Below, piece after piece: positions 14,482-21,602 of a stretch of 21,602 nt of DNA. How positions within the stretch are numbered: position 1 is the stretch's first letter; each line of letters begins with the position of its first letter. Source of the DNA: Bacteroidia bacterium. GTDB taxonomy: Bacteria > Bacteroidota > Bacteroidia > Flavobacteriales > Flavobacteriaceae. Location of the stretch: assembly GCA_030429325.1 (NCBI GenBank), contig JAUICT010000002.1, positions 1 to 21,602 on the forward strand. Direction: 5' to 3'. Below the pieces are notes generated by a model. It did not search any database and had not been told where the DNA came from. It was given only the letters and a program-made list of their open reading frames with translations. The position numbers and the translations under genes are program-made.

Positions 14482-14649
14482 ATGGATGTAATAAAGGAAA
14501 TAATAGAAAATAGTGCATTAGGGCCTTTGTCCGTTGGATACAAAAGATTGGTGCTCTCCTTGTTTATTTCAATAGTATGTACTCTACTTTTTATGCTAGT
14601 ATTGTTATTGCTCAATGGGTCAAATGCTAGTTTTAATTATGGCTACTAG
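14482..14649 (+). CDS. Small single-pass membrane protein, 55 residues
   Basis: An ATG-started frame of 55 codons. Residues 1-22 form a polar, probably amphipathic stretch (MDVIKEIIENSALGPLSVGY plus KR), followed by one clear membrane segment (about 23-44, LVLSLFISIVCTLLFMLV and a Leu run) and a short tail, NGSNASFNYGY. The order charged head, Lys-Arg, hydrophobic helix is protein-like and not expected from random AT-rich DNA. The upstream sequence is A-rich without a clear SD site, as is normal here. Its last four bases overlap the 3' end of the convergent M14 gene. The remaining gap (14295-14481) holds the tandem repeat and otherwise nothing recognisable. No family is known to me. Confidence 0.5.
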   Translation: MDVIKEIIENSALGPLSVGYKRLVLSLFISIVCTLLFMLVLLLLNGSNASFNYGY

Positions 14650-16094
14650 CGGTAAATCAACGCATTCCCAAAGTTTTGTTCTTCAATGGGTTTGGATAAA
14701 TCCAGCAGAAATCCATTGATGACGGCATGGGTGATTTTATCTCCTTTCTTTAAAAAGAAAGTAGGGTTTACACCAGGCTGTAAACGAAAAGGTTTCAATT
14801 TGAAATCTTCCCCTACAAGATGAATAGGGGTGTTCACAGCTGGATCTAGCTTTGGCAGCGCAGTTTTTAAATAGGCCACACCTTCTTTCAAGAGTTGTTG
14901 GGCATTCCCCTCACCTGTAGCAGAAACCATTCTTGGAGGGACAACAGTATATCCCGAAGCATCAAAGGTTTCATATCCAAAAAAAGTAGACAGGTCCCCT
15001 TGGTCCCCTACGGAGCTTCGATAATAAAAATGATTGTGGTCATTAAGGTCTACTTCGTTGCGGTAAATTCCCAAGTCCAAAATATAATCCTTACCCAACA
15101 GATTGTAGGTTACATTGGCAATTTTTAGGTCGAATAGCTTACGGTCGTTGTGCGGTATTTTTTCGTAGTCCTCAATCGGGATATTTTTATAACTGTCCTT
15201 GGCGATGGTATACAACGCAGAGAGAATGGACACATAGTTCAACTTTCTGATTTCCTGTTTTTCCACATCGTTGGCATAGCCACCTGATTCTATCAAAATT
15301 AAACTGGTTCCCCATTTTGCTATATTATCCCCAAAAGCACGGGGTTCAAAGTCATCGCTATATCGACCGACCTGGCCCGGGGCATACTTCTGGATAATCT
15401 TATTCATGTACACAATGATCTTCATGGCATTGGCCCTGATCTCATTGATGTCCTTTTCATAATTATAGGCTGTGGCCAAATACGATATGGTTGCAGGCTT
15501 GTCCGTCAACTCAGCATTGTAGTAGGTACTTTGATCATGCAAATTGAAACCGAAATCAGCATTTAGACTGTCCCGTATGCGTTTTAAGGCCCTTCCTTCC
15601 GGCGATTGTAAGCGAAGTGCATCCCTATTGATGTCTATCCCCAAGGTGTTTCTTCGTTGGTAGACCTCTGCCCCATCTGGATTGAGCATCGGTAAAAAAT
15701 GTAGGGACAATTGGGATAATATTTCTTGTTTTTCCTTTTTGAAGTCTTGGGAGTCCAAAAAATGAAGGATGTCAAAAATAGCTAAAGTAGCCGTTGGCTC
15801 ATTGCCATGCATTTGCGACCACAAGAACACATTGATTTTACCCGTACCAATACTGATCAGGTTCAGGTTTCTGCCCTCAATGGATTCGCCCACTTTTTGG
15901 ACCTTGAACTTAGGGTTTGCATCAAATTGCTGAATCAAGGGTTGGATATCGGCATGCTTCACCCGTCTTTTGTCCAAAGAAGGCTCCTTGTACTTCTCAT
16001 AGGTTTCATACAATTGCGAAGTAATTGCTTCTTGTCCATAAATGGAGAAGCTGGTCAATACCAATACAAGGGGCAAGAGTTTTTTTAGCATCAT
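14646..16094 (-). CDS. Secreted M14-family zinc metallocarboxypeptidase
   Basis: A protein of 482 residues. Residues 1-21 are a signal peptide (MMLKKLLPLVLVLTSFSIYGQ). The peptidase domain (about 45-340) shows the zinc site HGNE (H96, E99) and H186 in NLHDQ, the substrate-binding NPDGAE and DINRDALRL segments, and the general base in LILIESGG (E269). The C-terminal part is beta-rich, of unknown role. M14 enzymes remove C-terminal residues from peptides, and some trim muropeptides. The ATG at 16094 is chosen because it gives a perfect signal peptide and lies one base after the stop of the amidase gene; a longer frame to 16229 would run deep inside that gene. With its two upstream neighbours it suggests cell-wall peptide trimming, which is inferred. 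Confidence 0.9.
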   Translation of the reverse strand: MMLKKLLPLVLVLTSFSIYGQEAITSQLYETYEKYKEPSLDKRRVKHADIQPLIQQFDANPKFKVQKVGESIEGRNLNLISIGTGKINVFLWSQMHGNEPTATLAIFDILHFLDSQDFKKEKQEILSQLSLHFLPMLNPDGAEVYQRRNTLGIDINRDALRLQSPEGRALKRIRDSLNADFGFNLHDQSTYYNAELTDKPATISYLATAYNYEKDINEIRANAMKIIVYMNKIIQKYAPGQVGRYSDDFEPRAFGDNIAKWGTSLILIESGGYANDVEKQEIRKLNYVSILSALYTIAKDSYKNIPIEDYEKIPHNDRKLFDLKIANVTYNLLGKDYILDLGIYRNEVDLNDHNHFYYRSSVGDQGDLSTFFGYETFDASGYTVVPPRMVSATGEGNAQQLLKEGVAYLKTALPKLDPAVNTPIHLVGEDFKLKPFRLQPGVNPTFFLKKGDKITHAVINGFLLDLSKPIEEQNFGNALIYR

Positions 16095-16095
16095 C

Positions 16096-16755
16096 TTATT
16101 TTGTGGGTACAGGCTTAAAGTTATATTTTTTTGTAGCTTTTCGAACTTTTTCCATGAAGTCCATTCCAGGGTCTGTCTTTGTGGTACGGTAGCCATCATC
16201 CACTTCCAACCAAAGGGGATGACCTTCAAACTGTGTATATTCTTGATGGCCGATTACGTACTCAATATCGTATTTAGATGCCAAATATTCCACCAAATAA
16301 ATGTTGGACTTAAGTTGTGCCTTGGTCAATGGTAGGTCTTTTCCGCCCCCAACGTTCTCAATGCCAATGGCACAATGGTTCAACCCAATTACGTGGCGCG
16401 CCATAGTAGTCTCTGGCATCAACCGGTAAATGGTACCGTCCCTGTCCACCAAAAAGTGGGAAGAAACATTCAATCCACTTACATTTTCCAGAGCAGGGCG
16501 CCAGTTGGGCAACGTTGGGTTGTTGAATGCCCTGAATGATCCTTCCAAGGTTGGGATGACTGTCCAATGCAAAACCACCATTTTAGGGACGATGTCTGTA
16601 GTTTCTTGTTTCAAATTGTAACGTTGGGCCATGTATTCCTTGGTAAGTTCTATACGTTGTTCGTTGAAAAGGATGGGGATATCCACAATTTGTCTTTTTA
16701 CGGAACAAGACCATGCTGAGATTGCCAATAAGGAGAGTAACAGTATTTTTTTCAT
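16096..16755 (-). CDS. N-acetylmuramoyl-L-alanine amidase (Amidase_2) lipoprotein
   Basis: A protein of 219 residues. A lipoprotein signal ends at C17 (LAISAWSC). The T7-lysozyme/AmpD-like domain has zinc ligands in VLHWT (H63), VIGHQEY (H170) and KTDPGMDF (D195), together with SSHFLVDRDGTIYRL and CAIGIENVGG. It should cut the bond between N-acetylmuramic acid and L-alanine in peptidoglycan fragments, at the membrane or in the periplasm. The ATG at 16755 is chosen because it creates the lipobox and overlaps the stop of the preceding gene as ATGA; an upstream in-frame start at 16827 would lie inside that gene. The M14 gene follows after one base. Confidence 0.92.
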   Translation of the reverse strand: MKKILLLSLLAISAWSCSVKRQIVDIPILFNEQRIELTKEYMAQRYNLKQETTDIVPKMVVLHWTVIPTLEGSFRAFNNPTLPNWRPALENVSGLNVSSHFLVDRDGTIYRLMPETTMARHVIGLNHCAIGIENVGGGKDLPLTKAQLKSNIYLVEYLASKYDIEYVIGHQEYTQFEGHPLWLEVDDGYRTTKTDPGMDFMEKVRKATKKYNFKPVPTK

Positions 16756-17189
16756 TGAAGGGTATTTTGCGTAAAAATAGTGTCCAAAGGGAGAGCATAA
16801 CAAATTTGCAGCCGCTTTTTTCCCCATTCCCGAGCTTTTTTCACATCCTTGCCCATATAGATGTCAATTCGGTTTCTCCATCGCCAATGCATCTTATCCT
16901 TTACATAAAAGGTGTCTGGAAAGGTGTCTATTTTCACCATCGTATTGTGTGTCAGCCCCATTTTGATTAAATCACGTGAAACGGCAATACATTTCATGCC
17001 AGGCTTTAGGGTGTCTCCCCATGCGGCTACCGAAGGGGAAATACTGTCTGTCTGCCAGAAAACCGAATTATAGGCCGAAGCGGTTACTTCATGACCATAC
17101 CACTCAAACTGTTTAGGTTCCGCTTTTTCCTTTTGGGTACACGAAACTCCAAGAACAAGTATGAAGAGTAGTTTTCTCAATGGACCCAT
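16752..17189 (-). CDS. 3D-domain (double-psi beta-barrel) lipoprotein
   Basis: A protein of 145 residues. A short lipoprotein signal ends at C17 (LVLGVSCTQK). The rest resembles a 3D domain: VTASAYNS, SVAAWGDTLKPGMKCIAVS, then VKDKMHWRWRNRIDIYMG, matching the usual pattern VxDtggaikGnriDiyM with Asp98 and Asp109, and EWGKKRLQI. In MltA and related proteins this fold binds or cuts glycan strands. One Asp and the GG loop of the canonical motif are replaced by a Trp-rich stretch (MHWRWRN), so catalysis is uncertain and glycan binding possible. It heads a tightly packed trio with the amidase and M14 peptidase, 32 bases downstream of the pirin gene. Confidence 0.75.
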   Translation of the reverse strand: MGPLRKLLFILVLGVSCTQKEKAEPKQFEWYGHEVTASAYNSVFWQTDSISPSVAAWGDTLKPGMKCIAVSRDLIKMGLTHNTMVKIDTFPDTFYVKDKMHWRWRNRIDIYMGKDVKKAREWGKKRLQICYALPLDTIFTQNTLQ

Positions 17190-17221
17190 ATTAACTTCTT
17201 AAAGATATGCATTCCTTACCA

Positions 17222-18094
17222 TCAACTGGGCAATGGCACATAAGTGTCGTCATCCGCCATCATGGGAAAGGTTTTGTTTCTCCATGCTTCCTTGGCCTGT
17301 TCTATGGTTTCCTTGCTTGACGAGACAAAATTCCAAAAAATATGACGCTCCTCTGGAAAAGGTTCTCCCCCGAACAATAGAAGGTGTGTATTTGGACCGA
17401 GCTTGATGTTGCAGGTGTCCTCTACTTTCGAAACCAATATGTTTCCCTTCCCAACTACTTCCCCGCAGGCTTCGATGCTGCCTTCCACAATGCAAATTCC
17501 AATTTCACCTTTAAGTTTTCCGTTTACGTTGAGTGAATAAGCTTCAGCGTTCTTCACTTCAATCATAAACAATGGGGAATGTACTGGAACCGGCGATTTC
17601 TTTCCGTAGCCCTCTCCTGCCACCAAGGTGAATTCTGCACTTTCATCCTTCCATTTGGGAAGGTCTTTCCCTTCAATATGATGGAATTGGGGTTCCATGC
17701 CTTCCAATTCTTTGGGCAGGGCCACCCAAATTTGATACCCATGTGCCGTGAAGACATTTCCCTGGCGCATATCCTCGGGGGTTCGTTCCGTGTGGCTCAC
17801 TCCCTTCCCTGCGGTCATCCAGTTTACGGAGCCTGGCCGTATGCGCTGATGCGTTCCCATTCCATCTTTATGGATGATTTCCCCTTCGAGCATAAACGTC
17901 AGTGTAGATAGGCCAATGTGCGGATGTTGGTCTACATCCATATATTTTTGTGGCCCCAGTTGGGTAGGTCCCATATGGTCGATGAAAATGAAAGGGCCTA
18001 TCATTCGCTTTTTTCGGAATGGGATGAGTCTTCCCACCAAAAAATCGCCTATATCCCTGCTGCGTTCTTCAATGATCAATCCTATGTTGGACAT
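17222..18094 (-). CDS. Pirin-family protein
   Basis: A protein of 290 residues, the usual length, made of two cupin domains. The N-terminal metal site is complete: H57 and H59 in DQHPHIGLSTLT, H101 and E103 in GKGVSHTER, with the RPGSVNWMTAGKG core. The C-terminal cupin ends with LLLFGGEPFPEERHIFWNF, typical of the family. Bacterial pirins include quercetin 2,3-dioxygenases and proteins of unknown redox or regulatory role; they are cytoplasmic. It is divergent from the serine hydrolase, with 51 bases between the starts. It may share a transcript with the cell-wall genes after it, although no functional link is obvious. Confidence 0.95.
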   Translation of the reverse strand: MSNIGLIIEERSRDIGDFLVGRLIPFRKKRMIGPFIFIDHMGPTQLGPQKYMDVDQHPHIGLSTLTFMLEGEIIHKDGMGTHQRIRPGSVNWMTAGKGVSHTERTPEDMRQGNVFTAHGYQIWVALPKELEGMEPQFHHIEGKDLPKWKDESAEFTLVAGEGYGKKSPVPVHSPLFMIEVKNAEAYSLNVNGKLKGEIGICIVEGSIEACGEVVGKGNILVSKVEDTCNIKLGPNTHLLLFGGEPFPEERHIFWNFVSSSKETIEQAKEAWRNKTFPMMADDDTYVPLPS

Positions 18095-18145
18095 GTGGTA
18101 AATGTTTATATTTAGAAACAGAAAGTTACAAATACATCCAATACC

Positions 18146-19489
18146 ATGAAATTACTTAAACGTGTTTTGCTGCTCCTGATCATTATTTTGGGGGTGGTCA
18201 TCTATTTGAATTATCCCAAATTGAACATCATCTCGGGGTATGCGGCAAAAAATATGGCCTCTGGGGTCTTTGTGGCAGAGCGTTCGGCCGCATCCATGAA
18301 TATGTATGACAACAATGTGCCCTTGATAGAGTTGGCGGAAACCCAAGTGGATGAAACAACAGAATCAGCTTCTTCTAAAGTTTATGGGTTGATGGAGCGT
18401 ACAGCTGTGTATCGTGATGGATTGGGAACCGTACTGATCAATGATAGCTATGATCCTGACAAGTTGACCATTCGCCCAAATCGAAACAAAACTGTGGATA
18501 CCATTCCATATCCCTACGGACAGGCAGAACCTTTGGATTCCATTTTTGAGGAAGTGGATATGGGTCAGCTCAACAAGGCAGTGGCCATGGCCTTTGGCAA
18601 TCCAGATGTACAGAAAACACGCACTCTTTTGGTGCTCTACAAAGGGCACTTGCTCACCGAAAAATATATAGAGGGATTTACCAAGGACACGCCTATTTTG
18701 GGGTGGTCCATGACCAAGAGTGTTTTAGCCACCTGTTTTGGGGTTTTGGAGCACCAGGGCAAGTTGGAAATGGATTGGCCAGCTCCCATCGCAGAATGGA
18801 AAGCCGATGAACGAAAGAATATCACCCTAGATCATTTGCTGCGCATGCAAAGCGGTTTGGAATGGGATGAAGATTACAGTTCCATTTCCGACGTAACGAA
18901 AATGTTGTTTTTGGATTCTGACATGACCCAGCTGCAGAAAGAAAAGCCTGCCATTGCCCAACCTACCGAGATTTGGAACTATTCTTCAGGAACCACCAAT
19001 CTACTTTCCGGGATACTCAGACAACAGTTCAGGAGCCATCAGGAATATTTGGATTTCCCTTATTCCAGTTTAATTGATAAGATCGGCATGCATTCCATGG
19101 TTTTGGAGGCAGATATTGCAGGGAATTATGTGGGGTCCTCCTATGCTTGGGCCAGCACACGTGATTGGGCCCGTTTTGGACAGTTGTATCTGGACAGGGG
19201 AAAATGGAATGGGGAACAAATCTTTGCCCCAGAGTGGGTAGACTATATCACTACCCCTACCCTACACTCTAACGGAACCTATGGGGCGCACTTTTGGCTC
19301 AACGCAGAGGGTAAGTATCCAGATGTTCCCAAAGACCTATTCTCGTGCAATGGCTATCAGGGGCAATACGTGTTTGTGATACCATCCAAGGATTTGGTCG
19401 TTGTGCGTACTGGTTTGGCAGAGGAGCCGGAATTTGACGTGAATGGAGTATTGTCAACCATCGTAAAATCTGTTCAGAATGTCGATTAA
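18146..19489 (+). CDS. Membrane-anchored serine hydrolase (beta-lactamase class C / PF00144 family)
   Basis: A protein of 447 residues. An N-terminal membrane anchor (about 5-21, VLLLLIIILGVVIYL) is followed by a long linker. The serine hydrolase domain (about 140-440) has the nucleophile motif SMTK (S188, K191), LLRMQSGLEWDED and a tyrosine motif NYSSGTT (Y279) in place of the classical YxN. The third motif is not KTG but a glycine-rich NGYQGQYV near the end, as in esterases and 6-aminohexanoate-dimer-hydrolase-like members. It is therefore more likely an esterase, amidase or peptidase facing the periplasm than a true beta-lactamase; the substrate is unknown. It begins 51 bases from the divergent pirin gene. 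A terminator lies about 135 bases after the stop. Confidence 0.92.
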   Translation: MKLLKRVLLLLIIILGVVIYLNYPKLNIISGYAAKNMASGVFVAERSAASMNMYDNNVPLIELAETQVDETTESASSKVYGLMERTAVYRDGLGTVLINDSYDPDKLTIRPNRNKTVDTIPYPYGQAEPLDSIFEEVDMGQLNKAVAMAFGNPDVQKTRTLLVLYKGHLLTEKYIEGFTKDTPILGWSMTKSVLATCFGVLEHQGKLEMDWPAPIAEWKADERKNITLDHLLRMQSGLEWDEDYSSISDVTKMLFLDSDMTQLQKEKPAIAQPTEIWNYSSGTTNLLSGILRQQFRSHQEYLDFPYSSLIDKIGMHSMVLEADIAGNYVGSSYAWASTRDWARFGQLYLDRGKWNGEQIFAPEWVDYITTPTLHSNGTYGAHFWLNAEGKYPDVPKDLFSCNGYQGQYVFVIPSKDLVVVRTGLAEEPEFDVNGVLSTIVKSVQNVD

Positions 19490-19561
19490 ATCATACCGAA
19501 GTTGAAATAAACCACAATAAAGGATATATTCACAACAATAATTTCTTTTACAGGGACACAG

Positions 19562-19577
19562 ATGGTAGTTTTACCAT
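19562..19577 (+). other. Small perfect hairpin in the intergenic region
   Basis: ATGGTA and TACCAT form a 6-bp stem around a GTTT loop. No T-run follows. It lies 73 bases after the serine hydrolase stop and may be a chance structure or an mRNA 3'-end element. The rest of the 19490-19625 stretch is AT-rich with nothing recognisable. Confidence 0.2.
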
Positions 19578-19625
19578 GTAATTGATTCGAAAGTAAATTT
19601 TTTCATTTTCATATAGTGTTCTCGT

Positions 19626-19660
19626 AAAAGAGTCTTGACCCAAGTGGCAAGGCTCTTTTT
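19626..19660 (+). terminator. Rho-independent terminator
   Basis: A 12-bp stem with one G-U pair (AAAAGAGTCTTG at 19626-19637 with CAAGGCTCTTTT at 19648-19659) encloses a 10-base loop and continues into a T-run. It should end the serine hydrolase transcript. The next gene starts only 31 bases after it, leaving very little room for a promoter between them. Confidence 0.75.
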
Positions 19661-19690
19661 GGTTTATACAAGGATTTATAATACGTACAT

Positions 19691-20032
19691 ATGAGAATAG
19701 GATTAGTCTTAGCCTGGTTGTTCATAGCTTCCCAAGTTGTTCTTATTGTTTATTCAAGGTTCATTCCCGAACGTTTTTTCTGCTGGGCCCCTTTTGATGA
19801 ACAGACCGTTTATAAAATAAATGTTGTCATGGATGGTGATTCGCTATCCTTGGAGGAAATCGAAAAAAGATATAGATATAGTCCAGATGCCATTGAGCCC
19901 AGGGCTATAGATAATATTTTCTCTATCGTGGAACAGTATGAAAAAACATATGGCAAAACAGACAATGCCAAAGTGAGCATAACATATTCAACTAACGGAC
20001 ATCCTTCAAAAACATGGTACTATCCTCAATAG
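19691..20032 (+). CDS. Small membrane-anchored protein of unknown function
   Basis: A protein of 113 residues. One N-terminal membrane segment (about 3-22, IGLVLAWLFIASQVVLIVY) is followed by a soluble domain of about 85 residues with a single Cys (C31, in RFFCWAPFDEQTVYK), a helical SLEEIEKRYRYSP segment and a C-terminal strand region ending SKTWYYPQ. I do not recognise the family with certainty. Its last 19 bases overlap the start of the HTTM-like gene in another frame, so the two are co-translated and the products probably act together in the membrane. It begins just after a terminator hairpin. Confidence 0.72.
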   Translation: MRIGLVLAWLFIASQVVLIVYSRFIPERFFCWAPFDEQTVYKINVVMDGDSLSLEEIEKRYRYSPDAIEPRAIDNIFSIVEQYEKTYGKTDNAKVSITYSTNGHPSKTWYYPQ

Positions 20033-21144
20033 AACAAAACTACCCTTGGCTTCCAAAATATTATCCGTGGCGCAGTGACACTACTGAAATGCGTTGGAAC
20101 ATTTTGGTCATGTGCAAACTGCTTTTGGTTATTCTAATACTTAATGGGTTTATTTGGAAAATCGGTGACCCGTATATTCCACATTTGTCGTTTTTGGACA
20201 TGTTCCAAGACTTCCCGGGCACGTATAAAACCACAATGCGAATTGCCTTTGCCATACCTGCGGGGTTCTTGCTCATTAATTACAGGCCACGATTGATGTG
20301 TTTTATTTTAGGGATTGCCATTATACTCATTTTATTGGCCTCCAAAAGCATTTTCAGGAACCACATTTTTATTTGCGCATGTGTCTTTTTAATGTCATCC
20401 ATCTATAAAAAAGGGGACATTCCCCGTCTTATTTTCATTCAATTGGGAATTGTGTATATAGGTGCGGCCGTCAACAAGCTTTTTCATGTTGATTGGTGGA
20501 ATGGACTTTATATGCACAACTGGATGGGCATTCTTATGGAGAACAAACCGTATCTGTTGATTTTCAATAAAACGGAAAATCTGGTCTTTGCCCAAGCACT
20601 GTCATGGTTTTCCATGTTTTTGGAAGTGGTGATTGGGATATTCTTGTTTACTAACCGATTTAGGAATACCGCAGTCTATCTGATTGTGTTTTTTCACTTG
20701 GTGTTGTTCACGGTGACCATGCAACGATTTGGGCATTTCTTTGATGATATTGTCATTATATTGATTGCTTTTGTCACAAAAGAATCCGTGCCCATGCAGG
20801 TTTATGCCAAAGGAGGATGGTATTCCCTGTCCATTTGGATAAAGAAGTTGTTTGATTGGAATCAAAAAATCACCATTAAGAATACAAACTCTGAAAGTTC
20901 TGAAGCTGGCCTTTTGGTTTCAACAGACACCCATGAGTACAGAAATCTTGGTGCGGTAACCCACCTTCTGTTTAGCAGTGGAGGATTCTTTATAGTCTTT
21001 TTCTTTTTGGATTATTTTTTACAGCTATTTGTTGGCCACCCCGTGGAACACTACATATTGTCTGTTGTTTATTGGGGTATGCTAATAGTGTTTGTTTTAG
21101 GGAAGCAATCGATCAAGGAATCCAGTTATTCTTTCCAAAGTTAG
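20014..21144 (+). CDS. HTTM-like multispanning membrane protein
   Basis: A protein of 376 residues with about eight to ten hydrophobic segments. The stretch GIVYIGAAVNKLFHVDWWNG (145-164) resembles the re-entrant region, GxxKL followed by W and G, of HTTM (vitamin K-dependent gamma-carboxylase-like) and DoxX-like membrane proteins. The HFFDDIVI region after the sixth or so segment is also family-like. No soluble carboxylase domain follows, only a short loop and two more membrane helices. The function is unknown. It overlaps the preceding small membrane protein gene by 19 bases. Its 3' end overlaps the convergent menB gene by 32 bases. An internal start at 20089 is possible but would lose the conserved-looking Trp/Tyr-rich N-terminus. 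Confidence 0.7.
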   Translation: MVLSSIEQNYPWLPKYYPWRSDTTEMRWNILVMCKLLLVILILNGFIWKIGDPYIPHLSFLDMFQDFPGTYKTTMRIAFAIPAGFLLINYRPRLMCFILGIAIILILLASKSIFRNHIFICACVFLMSSIYKKGDIPRLIFIQLGIVYIGAAVNKLFHVDWWNGLYMHNWMGILMENKPYLLIFNKTENLVFAQALSWFSMFLEVVIGIFLFTNRFRNTAVYLIVFFHLVLFTVTMQRFGHFFDDIVIILIAFVTKESVPMQVYAKGGWYSLSIWIKKLFDWNQKITIKNTNSESSEAGLLVSTDTHEYRNLGAVTHLLFSSGGFFIVFFFLDYFLQLFVGHPVEHYILSVVYWGMLIVFVLGKQSIKESSYSFQS

Positions 21145-21602
21145 GTTTGCGTTTTTCCAAAAACGCATTTCTACCTTCTTTGGCTTCCTCGGTCATATAA
21201 GCCAATCGGGTGGCTTCGCCGGCAAATACCTGCTGACCTACCATGCCATCATCGGTAAGGTTCATGGCAAACTTGAGCATCTTGATTGAAGTGGGCGACT
21301 TGGCCAAAACTTCCTGAGCCCATTCATAAGCAGTAGCTTCAAGTTCTTCATGGGGTACAACGGCGTTTACCATACCCATTTCATAGGCTTCCTGTGCCGA
21401 ATAGTTTCGACCCAAGAAGAAAATCTCCCGGGCTTTCTTTTGTCCAACCATTTTAGCCAAATATGCCGACCCATAACCACCATCAAAACTGGTCACATCA
21501 GCATCGGTTTGTTTAAAAATGGCATGTTCCTTACTGGCAAGGGTCATATCGCAGACCACATGTAGACTATGTCCGCCTCCAACGGCCCAACCGGGCACTA
21601 CA
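21113..21602 (-). CDS. menB: 1,4-dihydroxy-2-naphthoyl-CoA synthase MenB, C-terminal part (5' end beyond window)
   Basis: At least 163 residues of a crotonase-fold enzyme, open through the window edge. The oxyanion-hole region VVPGWAVGGGHSLHVVCD, the MenB-specific DADVTSFDGGYGSAYL and the FLGRNYSAQEAYEMGMVN segment identify it strongly. MenB closes the second ring of dihydroxynaphthoyl-CoA in menaquinone synthesis, in line with menaquinone respiration in this group. The C-terminus ends FLEKRKPNFGKNNWIP, as expected for a complete protein end. Its last 32 bases overlap the convergent HTTM-like gene. Confidence 0.96.
   Translation of the reverse strand, partial: VVPGWAVGGGHSLHVVCDMTLASKEHAIFKQTDADVTSFDGGYGSAYLAKMVGQKKAREIFFLGRNYSAQEAYEMGMVNAVVPHEELEATAYEWAQEVLAKSPTSIKMLKFAMNLTDDGMVGQQVFAGEATRLAYMTEEAKEGRNAFLEKRKPNFGKNNWIP

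Noticed and set aside
16095..16229. Longer N-terminus for the M14 peptidase, starting at 16229
   Set aside because: The extra residues lie inside the amidase gene, have low-complexity aromatic content, and would bury a perfect signal peptide that starts at 16094.
16756..16827. Longer N-terminus for the amidase, starting at 16827
   Set aside because: It would lie inside the 3D-domain gene and hide a clear lipoprotein signal beginning at 16755, where an ATGA junction marks the start.
18095..18145. Promoter elements in the pirin/serine hydrolase gap
   Set aside because: A divergent promoter pair must exist, but TATATTTA (plus) and TGTATTTG (minus) are only partial matches without a proper -33 partner within the gap.

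Overview
The window looks like chromosomal DNA of a marine-type Bacteroidota, most likely Flavobacteriaceae. The evidence is low-to-moderate GC, lipoproteins and secreted proteins with flavobacterial-style leaders, DUF1080 (3-keto-disaccharide hydrolase) proteins, an HTTM-like membrane protein, menB (menaquinone) and AT-rich leaders with few clear Shine-Dalgarno sites. The genus cannot be fixed from sequence alone. No tRNA, rRNA, CRISPR array, insertion sequence or phage gene was seen.

Left edge (1-993): the tail of an unidentified plus-strand CDS is followed closely by a GntR/FadR-type regulator. These converge on the main operon.

Main operon (11358 down to 994, minus strand, 11 genes): a [2Fe-2S] subunit and a Tat-targeted molybdenum-hydroxylase subunit (isoquinoline 1-oxidoreductase type), then moaD, moaA, mobA, a moeB-rhodanese fusion, a TauE/SafE permease, moeA, xdhC, a mocA-like cytidylyltransferase and a secreted amidohydrolase. 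From mobA onward the genes overlap or sit one base apart, with ATGA stop/start junctions at three places. The unit appears to make a periplasmic molybdenum hydroxylase together with much of its cofactor assembly and maturation chain. moaC, moaE and mogA/moaB are absent here and must be elsewhere. The terminal amidohydrolase may process the hydroxylase product; that is inference.

Middle (11534-14649): a VWA-domain lipoprotein, then two DUF1080 proteins converging on a strong bidirectional terminator. A 22-bp-period tandem repeat lies just upstream of the second DUF1080 gene. A 55-residue single-pass membrane protein is encoded in the following gap.

14646-18094 (minus): pirin, a 3D-domain lipoprotein, an Amidase_2 lipoprotein and an M14 metallopeptidase. 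The last three abut or overlap and together suggest cell-wall (muropeptide) processing.

Right side (18146-21602): a membrane-anchored serine hydrolase of the beta-lactamase class C fold, a terminator, a small membrane-anchored protein overlapping an HTTM-like multispanning protein, and the C-terminal part of menB, whose 3' end overlaps the HTTM-like gene by 32 bp on the opposite strand.
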